NCBI GenBank assembly: GCA_025024175.1
Contig: QCXZ01000137.1
Coordinates: 19,220,001 to 19,284,000 of the forward strand
Reading direction: 5' to 3'
Length of the DNA stretch: 64,000 nucleotides
From: Rhyzopertha dominica
Taxonomy: Eukaryota > Arthropoda > Insecta > Coleoptera > Bostrichidae
The translations under genes were made by a program, and so were the position numbers. The notes under the pieces were generated by a model. It searched no databases. It saw nothing but the letters and a program-made list of their open reading frames with translations, and was not told where the DNA came from. Below are positions 12,570 to 24,706 of this stretch, piece after piece. Numbering within the stretch: position 1 is the stretch's first letter; every line of letters begins with the position of its first letter.

Positions 12570-13512
12570 GTAATGATTTTCATTACCAAAGGATACCTAT
12601 TAGAAAATGCATGCACCACATTTCAAGAGAACTATATAGTTACGTGTTGTTTAAAAGAAATAATATGAGGGAGTCTAAACTTGGGTACAGGTATAACATT
12701 TCTAGACTTCACTACAGATCGAAAAATTTCGGACTTGTGGTGCCCATTTATTAACAATATTAACCATAACTCTGAATGCATTTAAATACCCATTGACACC
12801 AGTTATGTCACGGCATTGAGAAACACTCCCAAAAATCTAATAAATTACAACTGCTTCAACAAATTTGCTTTTATTGCAGGTTCTGTCCAAGCAAATTTTG
12901 ACTTAACCATTAACCTTTCTCAACTAGCTTTACACTTTACACACTACTCAATCCTTGAATCCCCGTATATAAGATTGGGGTTCGCTATTTTGACCTTAAT
13001 CTATTCCCAGCTCCCAGTTTTTTTGTTATTACAGCCTCTTCGCTTTTATTAGTTCTTTTGTTACTCTAACAGTACTTATAATTATTTAATTTTTGTACAT
13101 TAGCAGTAAGTGTTTTAGACCAATAATGTGATATTTATACAAGTAACTTGTAACAAGTGATATATATGTAGACCTGTGCTGAGACATGTTTGTACCTCAG
13201 GATAGATTTTCGTCTGTTTCACAAGAAGTTTAAAAAAACAATAGCGGGTCCATTCAATTGAATTTATTTGCCGATACTGTGCGGTTGTTATCGGTATAAT
13301 AACTCTTTACGCATAACAAAAAAAAAACAATACAATATTAGGTAAGAAATTAGATGGCGATGCCATCTGTCAGCATTACACTGACATGATGACAAAGCCA
13401 CCTAGCTGCCATAACGGGATCTACTTCCTAAATGATAGCGAAATAGATCTATCTGCAGTTGGTTGCGGTGCAGACAGCACAGCATAGACATGCATTTTAA
13501 TACAATATTAGC
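12570..13512. other. non-coding, nothing recognised
   Basis: AT-rich, short random ORFs only. Confidence 0.45.
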
Positions 13513-13721
<209 letters not shown>

Positions 13722-14117
13722 TAAGAGAATATCCAACCTCCACCAGGTCGCTATTGTCTTCAAAATTCAAACTAATTTTGATACACTCATTAAACCTACA
13801 AGGCTGAAGAAAGTGTGCGTCTAGTACGGTGGGCAAAGCGAATCTGCCTACCTCATAGCAAGAAACACAAGCAAAAAAAGTTCACTCAAGAAAGCTAAAC
13901 AAAAAGAGCGGTTTAGCTCAGACCCAAGAAATGAGTACATATTTTCGTATGTACAAAAATTGATTAATTCAACATACGCATAATAAACTGTTTAGATCAT
14001 TAATTTTTGAGCATTCATTACTGAAGAAAATTTTTGATTTAACTCATCGTGAAAGTACAGTACTTATATAATGTAACATATTTCCATCACGTTTTAATTG
14101 TAGGCAACTGGAATNGT

Positions 14118-14340
14118 ACGGAAATTTCCCGTTCCTTTGATATGCTGCTTTCCGGGCTGCTTCCCACGTTGCTTGTTTGCTCTTGACGTTTCGACACTCA
14201 TGCCGGTGTTTTCCCCAGAAGTAGTTCTGGAACTTTCAGGAGAAGATACCGGCATGAGTGTTAAAACATCAAGAGCAAACAAGCAACCTGAGAAGTAGCC
14301 CGGAAAACAACATATCGAAAACAACCACGGAAACCTTCAA
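14118..14340. repeat. long imperfect palindrome (foldback element)
   Basis: Arm 14139-14207 is the near inverted complement of arm 14248-14316, 69 nt each, separated by 40 nt. Weaker pairing extends to about 14118 and 14340. Shared words include CTCATGCCGGT, TTGCTTGTTTGCTCTTGA and TTCCGGGCT. The arms have a higher GC content than the flanks. It could be a hairpin MITE or, if transcribed, a long hairpin RNA. No second copy was seen in the window. Confidence 0.8.
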
Positions 14341-15102
14341 ATCAAAATTCTTGTTATTTATTTTACTGGAACCTATTTTGATTGCTCATATTATATTTAA
14401 AGATTCTATTGCATAATGCTGAAAGGTGTGATATAACTAGACCGCCTTGTATAGGTATTTATATTTCTATAGAAGAAATATTTCTTTGACACTATTTTTA
14501 GCTTTATTCCCGTTAATGAACAAAAACGTAGATATATCTCTGCGAGATTATAGTCTTTACTCATTAATTTATACGCGGCCTTTTTTTTGGAGCTGCCTCT
14601 TTAATGTGTCTTTATTCTCAACTACTGTTGTTCCGCAACTCCTAATATCTGACAAATATATATAGCAAGCTACCATGCGCTCCTAAATTCAACAATATCT
14701 CACAGAAAGATCGTTCTGTTTTGCTACCTTTTCTGCTGTCAATAATACATCAGGCGCGTCTTTCTGTCCACAGTTGAAGACAGGTAAGCACATGGGAACA
14801 ATCGACGATAAAATCTTGACTACCAGCATATCCTTTTATATCGGTGAATAAACTTGTCTCTGTTGTTGGGATAAAGTCCCACGGGTTTGTAGTGCTCGCG
14901 GACTTCTTGACAGGTCGTGGGGGCTTCTATTATTACACGCCGGCGCGTTATTGGCGCAGTTGTAAAAGGTGTGAGGGTACATTCCTCTAAATATTCCAAA
15001 ATGATGAACACATTTTGTATGCATGCTTTTAGATATAGTGCTGTTGTCATTAATATTAAGATGAAAAATCCGTTTAACCTACACTACAAAAGTTACGTTA
15101 AT
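14341..15102. other. non-coding, nothing recognised
   Basis: Short ORFs overlap on both strands at 14820-15190. None has a recognisable domain. Confidence 0.4.
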
Positions 15103-15108
15103 ATTAAA

Positions 15109-15963
15109 AAACCGCTGCAAATTGAATCAATACTTCCACATTCAATTGTCAAAATGACATTTACGTTTTTATTTCTTATACTATACGATTAGTAATCAGG
15201 TTTTGAGCATTTTTCCCTCTACATATTTTTTCTAAGACACACAATAGAGTTCGTGATATTAGCAAAAATATATAAATTTTTATAATCGCGTTTTTCCAAA
15301 TAACTCGAAAATTATTAACTTAACAAAAAAATTACAACAGAGCTTTCTGATCAGAATACCAAACTTCAAAAAAATTTACGAGCAGGGTCCAAAATAGGTA
15401 TTTTGGAAATACTTCGGAAATGTCAAAATATTGGATAAATTTTCTAAGACACTTTTTGTGAGATATTTTATTTCCTATCTGATAGAATTTTCATTTTTTG
15501 AATATATTAAGTATATTCGGAGATAATTAGGAAACACCGTTCTCTTTAAGTGACGCTTTTTTGCTAATATCTTCTAAACAGTTTGCTGCACCGAAAATTT
15601 ATAAGAGCGAATAATATACTCGCAGTTATACTACTAATCACATACTAAAACGAAAAAAAGTAAAAAAATAAAAAATTGCAAAAAGGGTACTTCTCCCCCA
15701 TCTTGCCCCCTTCCCGATTTTCTACTTACCCCACAAACAATAGGTCGCTTTGGGTATTTGAGATTTATACGTTTGCCAAATTTCAAGTTCATATATTGTA
15801 TTTCGAAAGTTACCGTGCCCACAAACAAAACCACAGACACAGACACAAACAAGAAATTTGTTTTTGCTCAAATTCTGTTTTTTTTTTGTGTTTTCGACCA
15901 TTTTAAAGCGAATGACCAATAAAAATTTTTGAAAATACTTCCCATCCGTTGGATGTGGAAGTA
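15109..15963 (-). mobile_element. family B insertion element, copy 1
   Basis: 855-bp copy of a repeat also present at 38405-39226. A 6-bp direct repeat, attaaa, flanks it at 15103-15108 and 15964-15969. Read on the minus strand it starts TACTTCCACATCC. A similar word in inverted orientation occurs about 27 bp inside the other end (15134-15146). Contains a GT/CA-rich segment near 15820-15850. It encodes nothing recognisable. Its mobility is supported by the second copy, which interrupts a LINE reading frame. Class unknown. Confidence 0.75.
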
Positions 15964-16394
15964 ATTAAATTACTGAACTTGTGTCAGGCAAATTTTGAGG
16001 TTCTTCGTCTTTGACAAAGAGTACAGGTGTAATCGGAACGTCAAACTATTAACTTTTAGTCATTGTTTTCAAGAGACAGCGATCTATCCGACAAAATATT
16101 ATCTTATATTATGGACGCTGAAAGCATTCACCCTCGTAAAAAAGCCAAGTTCAAGTGCACATACATTGGAATAGGTCAGTACGGAACAAACACAAAAAGC
16201 ACATAGCTTCATTGCCTACAAAAGATGTTTAAAATGTAGTCCATTATTGTCCACACAACCTTGCAGTCGACGGATCATGCAGATTCGCACTTGATCGTTT
16301 ATCAGATATAACTGAACAGTAATCTAATATACATACTGACGGTGCCGCAAAAGTGGGTTTCTTTTAAATAACTGATAAATCGCTAGGCGCGTGA

Positions 16395-16925
16395 ATGTTT
16401 TTTATTACTCCATAGACGTATACATATATTTTTGGGTGGATACAAATTCACTCTCTTTTAACTTACAAACCATTGTGAAAATAAGAAAAACGAAATCTGC
16501 CGTTTTAGTTAAAATGTTATGAAGTATTAAACGTTTCAGCAGAGACATCGCAGTCACGTAGAATAAATAAATTCTGCGTTTTCTTCTGTTACACAAGAAA
16601 TAACGCCTATTTTTCAAATGTAAGGAATTTACTTCTGGGTTGAAGGTGCCAAAGTCGTTATTGAATTGAATAGTGAAAATTTACAGGGCCTGTTAATAAT
16701 AAATATGGATTGCAAAATAATGTTTGAATAGAACAAAATGTCAAACCACTAAAGATGATAAAGATACATTTCTCGTGTCGCTTGGTCGCTTGGTCTTCTT
16801 CAGTGAAAGACGATCGTAAAAAAATTGTTTCGCGCCATTGTCATTTGCAACAATTTATTACTGGACTATACAACTTTGTTACGAAACATACTTTTGCATT
16901 AGTTGATAATTAGGTATTATTTAAC
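16395..16925 (+). repeat. family C repeat, copy 1 (disrupted)
   Basis: Diverged direct paralogue of 19575-20118, alignable almost end to end with small indels. The reading frame preserved in the other copy is broken here by stops and by loss of about 20 bp after the word CCTATTTTTCAAATG. Confidence 0.75.
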
Positions 16926-17259
16926 AATTCTGCAAGTCTGAGGTAGGTTGCGTTGTATAGGGAACGCTACATAGAATTTTGCTTTAAAATTTCGTGACAA
17001 AAACGCAAAGGTATACAAAGTAGGTACTCGTATAACTGAAGATATTTTTTAAATTTTATCGTCGACTAATATTAAGTAATGAGGATACGTTCATCAACGA
17101 TGTTAGTTAGTCTCATAGCTATTTTCGGCTTATGCGCATAGTCACCCCTATATATTTAAGTGCTAAAGCTTAAAAACATTATTTTGCGTACTGTACATAA
17201 AGAGGCAACAACCGAAAAATGCTAGATGCGTCCTAATTAAATTATCTAATATCTGTCTG

Positions 17260-17540
17260 AATGCAGATGTCATGCAATTTTACTCATTTCTGGTGTTTAA
17301 CTGTTCTCTTTCTCTTTGGATACCAAATAGAATTTTCCACTTTCGCCACCAAAATGAGCAACTATTGCAAGGGAACAATGTAATTGGCATGACATTTGGT
17401 TCCCCATGCGTAACATATTCGGGGGTGTGGCGCTGTAAACAATCACCCTCATTCGCGCATAGTTCACAGGCAGTGTGTTCCAGATAAACACATAAAGCAG
17501 GGTGAACGTCTTTTGACTGCTTATAAGGGGGCACTGAAAG
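17260..17540. other. moderately GC-elevated block with forkhead-type words
   Basis: Around 17340-17530 composition rises and both strands are open for 60-84 codons. It contains TGTAAACAATC (about 17434) and ATAAACACA (about 17485), which resemble forkhead binding sites. No protein family is recognised. Confidence 0.25.
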
Positions 17541-18056
17541 AGTACACTGAGCAGTATCGTCTTACATTAAGATGAATAGACAGGGTCGCGTTAAATGAAG
17601 AAGGTATCGTTGATGCAGGATGCAAGGAGAAAGGGCGTTAAGAAGACTTTAGATGGAAGGGCAATAAGCTAAAGTGCAAGTGGTCGGGAATGCTTCTGTA
17701 GGAATGTGTTTAGTTAGTTAGCTAGTAGTAGATATAGTAGTATAGATAATGACTATCGCATAAAACAATTTAGTGATTAAGTAGCTGAAGTATATTTCTC
17801 TTGTGTTTGTATTTATTTAAACATCTTTCTGCCACTGTGCCTTAAATTGCTGCCATATATTTATCTGTACGCCAAAATAGTTATGAGCAGATGAAGCAAA
17901 AATATGAAATACATTTAACAAATGATGTAAGCAAACGATATGTACATAGCTTTTAGAAGTTGGACAATCAGCTATTAGACCAATGGTTAAAGGTTTCAAT
18001 GAACTAGGATAAGAATAAGAAGCAGGCGTGCTACCAGTTTAGAGCTGAGCAAGACC
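17541..18056. other. non-coding, nothing recognised
   Basis: No gene, RNA or repeat end supported. Confidence 0.4.
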
Positions 18057-18064
18057 TTAGCAGC

Positions 18065-18425
18065 CAGTGGCGAATTTATGCACAGGCGCACTAGATCCCT
18101 TAATTACAAGTCTNATTTTTTTTGTAAATATTAAAATTCAGTGTGTGAAGTTTCNAACTAACCTGTGATTCTTGCTTTAGCAAGGTTTTAAAATGCAAAT
18201 CCAGGCCAAGAAAACTTCTTTCGTTTTATTTCTATAATTTGTAGGTCTTTAATCTTTGGTGCTATTATTTTGGTATAATTACCAATGTTATGCTTCATCT
18301 TCTTTGACAAAGAGAGAAAGTATGCGCAAAATAAATTGGCGTTGGACTACGTATACCATTATAAATTGTACTTAATATTGATTGTTTTGGTCAATTTGTG
18401 CCTGGGGCCTCAAAGGCTAANTATG
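18065..18425. mobile_element. hAT-like non-autonomous insertion with perfect 8-bp target duplication
   Basis: The left end begins CAGTGGCGAATTTATGCAC, a classic hAT terminus. The right end read inverted runs CATANTTAGCCTTTGAGGC, resembling the TTTAGCCTTTGAGGC subterminus common near such ends. The octamer ttagcagc is present exactly at 18057-18064 and 18426-18433. Length 361 bp, no coding capacity: a non-autonomous hAT relic whose right terminal few bases are altered. Confidence 0.75.
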
Positions 18426-18433
18426 TTAGCAGC

Positions 18434-19570
18434 ATCTCTAAATGTAGTAATTTTAGACCGAACGAAGGAGANGAATTAATTAATTAAACAAAAGCCTACT
18501 TTTGTTTCTGTATCCCAACGCATTTCCATAGNAGCCTAATTTTTCTTGTTTTTTTTTAATTTTTAAAGAAAACCAATCGATTTTATCTTTAAGATAACCT
18601 GGTGTTAGTATTTTTATAGAAAATTATAATAAACGATAAAAAATGCATTATCAAGACAGTTCTGCACGTGTCTGTATTGGTTTTTATTCATTTGATGCTA
18701 ATTGTAATGTTCGTAGATAAAACTTTTTTCGCTTAAATGATCAAAGTAAAGACCTCTTGCAGTTTGGCAATAACGTAACTATCGCAGAAATTGCGCAACG
18801 AATTTTTTGTTCGGTTGGCTTGGTCACTGTGGGTTAGACAATAGGGTTTCTCTCGGGATGAACGTTGTTAAATAAATAATAAACATCTTGGTTATCGATC
18901 TTTATAACCAACCATCATTAGGACATTAATTCGTTCAGTGTCAATGTGTTATTAAGTTAACCTTTTAACTTAAATATTGATAATTAAAAGGTACTTTGCA
19001 CTGGTACGAAAAAAGGAAAAAGCCAGAAAGAAATCGCTAAGAAATCTTTTGATTCCATTATCATCGAATAAATAAAAACAAGTATTAACAGCTGCAGAAC
19101 CTGTTTTGATTAGGTTTTTTTTTTTACTTGAAAAATTACACAAAAAGAAATTCCAGGTCATTTCAAGAATACAAATAGGGTATGCAATAAAAAAAGCAAG
19201 CCCATAAATGAAAAATAATTGGCAAAAGACTCTTATTAAGGGCATTTTGTAAAATTATACATAAATAAACCTGATATTTCATACCTTGGTTAAGCCACGT
19301 ATAAGTGTAGATTTAAAATTATGATTGGAATAAGATTCTTGTGTAATCTATGGTGTAATATCTAATAAAAATGAGTATGATAGAATTGAATTTATGCTTT
19401 TAAATCTTACTTTACTATAAATAGGAATATTAGTTGTCAGCCAGATATGCAGCCAACAATACAACTACTGCCGGTTAAAAGTCTAACATCACTTTAGGAG
19501 CTAAAACCACATATTTTGATAATGTTAACTGGCATTTCACATATTTCACATATCTATTTATTGCCCTGCA
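18434..19570. other. non-coding, nothing recognised
   Basis: AT-rich with poly-T and poly-A runs; the ORF at 18970-19245 (minus) is Phe/Ile-rich, as expected of AT-rich DNA. Confidence 0.4.
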
Positions 19571-19574
19571 TTTT

Positions 19575-20118
19575 TATTGGTCCATAGACAAATACGTACA
19601 TTTTAGGGTACAAATTCATCCTCCTTTAACTTACAAACTATCGTGAACATAAGAAAAACGAAATTTGCCATTTTTCTTAAAATGTTATAAGCCATTACGG
19701 GTTTAAGCAGAGGCATAACTTTCGCAGTCACGTAGTATAGTTTTCTTGTGTTACACAAGGATTAACGCCTATTTTCCAAATGTGTATGGCTTTCGATATG
19801 TAAGGAATTTGCTTGGAGGTGCCAAAAGCATTAATGAATTGAATATTGAAAATTTTCAGGACCTGTTAGTAATAGATATGGATTGCAAAATAATGTTGGA
19901 AACAACAAAGTGTCAAATGATAACATTACTAAAGATGATAAAGCTCATATCACTTGACATTAAAATGGCAATAGACGAATTTTGGTCTTCTTTAGCGAAA
20001 AACGTTCCTAAAAACATTTTGTTCCGCGCCGTTGCCATTTGCAACAATTTATTGTCAGATTATACAAATTTGTAATGAAACATACTTTTGCATTAGGTGA
20101 TAATCAGATATTACTTGG
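19575..20118 (+). repeat. family C repeat, copy 2, with residual 109-codon ORF
   Basis: Paralogue of 16395-16925. The frame is open from 19704 to 20075, but the only initiator at the start of the annotated product is a TTG at 19746, so a plain ATG-started gene is unlikely. The product contains an acidic/hydrophobic segment (NELNIENFQDLLVIDMDCK) and ends in AICNNLLSDYTNL. I do not recognise the family. It may be the 3' part of a duplicated host gene or of a transposon ORF. Confidence 0.6.
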
Positions 20119-20119
20119 T

Positions 20120-20864
20120 CATTACTATCCGTAATTTTAAATAATAAGCTATCAGATGCTCATAAATCGACACCAACTGCATACGCTGACAGAAATATTA
20201 ATAACGCTAAAATAGTTTGAACGACAATGTCATATCTATTTATTCCTCTGAATTTACATAACTTTTACATTACAGTGAATTACTTTCAACGTTCACAATA
20301 ACTATAAATATNTTACAGTCTATAAAATGAATGCTTCTTTAATTGAAGTACGGACGAAAAATCATTGTCAGTGTAGCCTGAAAATAGTCATTCATTAGTG
20401 CTTCAACTAAAGCTATAAAACATATATGTTGTTTCTTGATGTAAGCACCGAAGGAAATAAAATACTGGAATATTATTCAAAAAGAATTCTTGAGTCAGTA
20501 TTTGAAATATATTTTAAATTGCATCACTGAAGTTATTTCTCTATATCTAAGTAATATTGCTGATATAAATAAGCATTTGGNNTATCTTTCGAACTATGAC
20601 ATGTTTTCAGGTTANCACATATTTTATGCAAGCATTTGTTGAGTTTTTANGTGATTATAGATACATGTAAATGTTCATTAATAATATATAAATAACTTAA
20701 ATAGACTCATTTCAGAATACAGGANGGGGACCTTATTATTTCCAAGTGACCNCTGCAGCAAATAAATGCAATTAAATTATTAGTTTTTAACACCGNAGTT
20801 ATGCTAATGTGCCGGCAACAGTCAATTAGATATATAGACAAGAACACTTCTTTATTTTTATTAA
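20120..20864. other. non-coding, nothing recognised
   Basis: AT-rich with several ambiguous bases (20581-20798). No features supported. Confidence 0.4.
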
Positions 20865-21096
20865 TATCTAGAAATTTCAGTTTAGCGGAGCTGCAATTAA
20901 TTTGCTACTTTTACAAATTGCATGTTGTTACGATTAATCTATAGGAAATAGAGTTTTGTTAACAAAAAAATCTAAAAGTATATCTAGAAATTTCAGTTTA
21001 GCGGAGCTGCAATTAATTTGCTACTTTTACAAATTGCATATTGTTACGATTAATCTATAGGAAATAGAGTTTTGTTAACAAAAAAATCAAAAAGTT
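20865..21096. repeat. 116-bp tandem duplication beside tRNA-Tyr
   Basis: 20865-20980 and 20981-21096 are two head-to-tail copies of the same 116 bp with only a few differences (for example GCATGTTG versus GCATATTG, and TCTAAAAG versus TCAAAAAG). Each copy contains TTTTTTT on the minus strand, which for the copy next to the tRNA would serve as a Pol III terminator. High identity means a recent duplication. Confidence 0.95.
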
Positions 21097-21101
21097 TGTT
21101 C

Positions 21102-21193
21102 TCCTTCGGGCCGGATTTGAACCAGCGACCTATGGATGGCTATGTTTATGAATCCGCTACAGTCCACCGCTCTACCAACTGAGCTACCGAAGG
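21102..21193 (-). tRNA. tRNA-Tyr (anticodon GTA) with 19-nt intron
   Basis: On the minus strand the sequence folds as a complete cloverleaf: acceptor CCTTCGG paired perfectly with CCGAAGG plus discriminator A; D arm GCTC...GAGC with A box TAGCTCAGTTGG; anticodon stem GTGGA/TCCAT; loop CTGTAG then A, giving anticodon GTA; variable loop AGGTC; T arm GCTGG-TTCAAAT-CCGGC with a good B box. A 19-nt intron (21138-21156) sits between positions 37 and 38, the canonical place for eukaryotic tRNA-Tyr. Mature length is 73 nt. T runs just downstream (TTTTTG, then TTTTTTTG) supply Pol III termination. I expect it to be functional. Confidence 0.95.
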
Positions 21194-22072
21194 TTGATGG
21201 TTATATCCAGTATACAGGTATATACAGTACAGGGCATCGTTGAACTATGTTATATATTATTAAGGTTAGGTACATTGTTATTAAGTATTTATTAATTATT
21301 ATATGTCTCTTTAATTGTATATATTAGTATAGTTACTGTACTTAAGTCGGACGTTATTTTAACTAATTACATAATTTTTATTTGTTGATAGACTTTAATA
21401 AAACCAGCAGTGAGTATGATTACCTACATATATAGGTAGGTACAACCTATTTGCGATTTAGAAATATCCTTATCGACAACACCTACAATAAATTGTTCTG
21501 GCCGAGGTTTTGGCATTAATTTAAACTGAAGATGAACCGATAGACAAGTTAGGTACCTATTATCTATAAAATCAGAAAAATAATAGCAAGGTATTACTAT
21601 TACTTCTATTTGGCCTATATTTTGTTCTTCTTTTTTGTCTTAGGTTAAGTTCATTTTGTTTGAGTTATTAATTCTTAAACGCAATATATTTGTTGATTAT
21701 TTCAAAGAACGATTATATTTGATCCACTTCCTCAGTTTAGTTTGTTTGTCTTATCATCGATTTTATGTTTTTTTTTGCTGATTAACCTATAGTTACTAAG
21801 TCATCACCAGGTCCCTATTAATAAGGCGTGCTATTCAGCAAATGCAAAACTTAGCACAACGTTCTAATTTCAAAATTGGGTAGACGGTATTAGATAGATA
21901 TTTATTATTCGCTGTGTTAGGGTGAGATTATATGTTTTTTTATTAATAATATACCGAATGAAGGAACCAGTCATCTCGTCAGTGATCAAATTCTTAATTA
22001 CTACACAAAACATACATTTATCAAAACAAATTATTCAACACCCAACATGAGTCTTGTCAGCGCAATCCGTCG
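21194..22072. other. non-coding, nothing recognised
   Basis: 5' flank of tRNA-Tyr followed by AT-rich sequence. No further feature supported. Confidence 0.4.
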
Positions 22073-22094
22073 ATAACTTACTATAGTAAGTTAT
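22073..22094. repeat. 22-bp perfect palindrome
   Basis: ATAACTTACTA followed directly by its inverted complement, without a spacer. Isolated; function unknown. Confidence 0.9.
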
Positions 22095-22099
22095 GTGGA

Positions 22100-24440
22100 G
22101 AATTGCATATTTTTGATTATATTGCTTTATCCGCAGATACACAGATGAGGGAGAGGAAGAGTTGTTAGTTCGAATATTTATTTGGATTTTTCGGCATATT
22201 CTGTATTCTGTAATAATAGGTAACCAAGGTATTTTTCAAAGAAACTCATCTGGATTTTCTGCCTCGAATTCGTATATAAACATATACTGTATAGTGATAC
22301 TTTATGATATGTATCAATTTATCATTCATAAACAATTCTTCAATAAACTATTAAATCAACAACCAGACAACAGTTAGATAACTTCTTTTGATATTACGTA
22401 ATGAAAATACTACTTAAATAGTAATAAATTTCACAGATGATTAAGGAAGCTTGCATGGTGGCATGTGTTGCGTGGAGTAAATACTAAATTTGTCAGTCTT
22501 CTTTCATGATTGTGAGAGTTTTGCTTGTCACGGGGTTTCCGTTAGATTAATCTTTTATTTTTTCCATTGTAATAGAGTACCTAATCTTCTTGTACTGCAG
22601 GCAGCCAGCACTAGACCATAAAAAATAGCTTTTATTATTAGACTGCACTCATGGTTGGTAGCAGACTGAACTATACTACTGTACTGTGCTATATGGATAA
22701 ATTCGTAACTAAACTGAAACAATTCACTTATAGTGGCACAAATGGCAGTAATAAAACTATGGTCTTATTATAATAACGTCTGAACAACTGACATGATCGT
22801 TCTAAGCAATATTCACCAAAATTCATTATTCGGTATTTTAGCTAGTCAGAGAGTGTTTCTTTAATGAATTGTAAAATGAGTTCAGCACTATGTGCCCTGA
22901 ATTGTATGTTGTAGTCGTAATAACTGTATATTTGCGCTAAATTAATATTTTATAGTCGATAACAAATAGTTGTTGTAAGGGTCATTTTAGGCACTTTTAC
23001 GTCCAATGCAATATTATCCTGTTTTACCTTTTGGCGAAGTCTAAAATTTTGTTGTCTTTATTATAGATGTCTTCGATTCTATAGTGATAATGAAAATCCT
23101 TGCTTTTTATGCGAATGAACTCGCTCATTAAAATGTAAAAACTAAAAAGTGTTTTAAGTTGGATTATTTTTCGAGGTTAAAAACAAAATTGTTTTGAAAA
23201 ATTGCGGCTTATTCTGAATAATGTTTTTAATAATTTTATTTATTTTTAAATACTGTAGACTAAAATCGAACAGAACTATAAATAAAAGCGCATAATCGTG
23301 GTTTTGAAGGAATATGTGCATATAGATCGTGTAGTATTGTTTTATCAAGCTTTCCAATTAGTTAGAAAGAACATCCCTATTACTCGTATTTTCATAATAT
23401 GTAAGGTATATAAGTATACGTATAATTTACATTTCGTTTTCATAGTTACTTACCTTCGCACTTTCTTGTTGGGTTTTTAGGTGTAATGGTTCCATTGTTC
23501 TCAGCGAACAGGTATGACAAGACAGCAAAAAGATGTACTTGCCAATGAGAGTTTCTACATGCAGCCTGAAAATAATTACAGCCTTTCGTACAGGGAAATT
23601 AATTTTGCTGCTGTCAGTGATATCAGAACCGAACAAATTAACTTCTTGCATGACGTTTTCAATCAAGGCCGTTTGATTTATACGTACTAACAATGTAAAA
23701 GCTGTTTTTGTCCGCATTTTATTAACAAACGTAACAAATGCGTGAGATACGGCTTATAAAGCCACTTAGAAGGCATTTTGTGTTATTTAAGTATTTTATC
23801 GTATTGACACAACACTTCAAAGCGACAGCGTGAGAATTAAAAACAGATTTGTATTTTTTTAATAACGCCTTCACTATTAAAGCGTGCTGTGTACTATTGC
23901 CTCATTTTTTGGCTTTTTTATAAAACATACTCTGTCGCTCAAAGGTAACAAGAAATGATTGGTTTTAGTACTTATTTTTATGTAAAAGTAAAACTCGTAC
24001 TCGTAAAAATTGCATTATGTCAGTATAAAAACGTTATCTTTTTTTCTAACATAAATCTAACGCTCATATTAGTTGCTATATGACCACATCTACAAGGTGT
24101 TGGCATACTTTTGGGCTCCAGCGTATTTTCACTTTGATAATGGTAACTCGATGTAAGTATTTAACTTTATTAGATTATATCGAATATCGATGCAATGTAT
24201 AGATATACAAGTTAATAAAATTGATTAAGCGCTTTCACGTGTGTTTAATCATGAATTAATTTAAAGCTTTATTGATTAGATAATAGGTAATTAAAATAGA
24301 ATAAATACGAAGAAATGTAATTAACATATATTAAAAGAAACCTACAATGTACTAAAGGAGAAATACTTATATAGGTAATTCTTTAATACCGGCTAGTTAA
24401 ATTGCATCACCCCTTAAAAAATGAAACCGGTCAGCTCATG
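22100..24440. other. non-coding, nothing recognised
   Basis: AT-rich. A minus ORF at 23427-23717 (96 codons) lies in slightly more balanced DNA but shows no domain or splice support. Confidence 0.35.
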
Positions 24441-24463
24441 TCAGGTCAGGTCAGGTCAGGTCA
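24441..24463. repeat. (TCAGG)4 run
   Basis: Four perfect TCAGG units plus TCA. TCAGG is the telomere repeat of many beetles. The same run is a series of overlapping AGGTCA nuclear-receptor half-sites. It lies about 0.4 kb beyond the stop codon of the cuticle gene. Confidence 0.95.
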
Positions 24464-24706
24464 TTAAAATTTAATCATATAAAGCAGCAATATCTTTCAA
24501 AAAATTATGATCGAAAAAGCGCTAAACAGCTTAGTTTTTGAATCATATTCATTGCCTTTTTGTTAGTTTCTGACTATATTTAATATATATTTATTTTTTA
24601 ATTAAGGATAAGAGTGCCAGAGTCTACTTAATAAGTTAGGACCAGAGATTCCCCTCCCGCACTTTGATGAACTAAACAAAAATAAACAATCCGTATACAA
24701 TATCGT

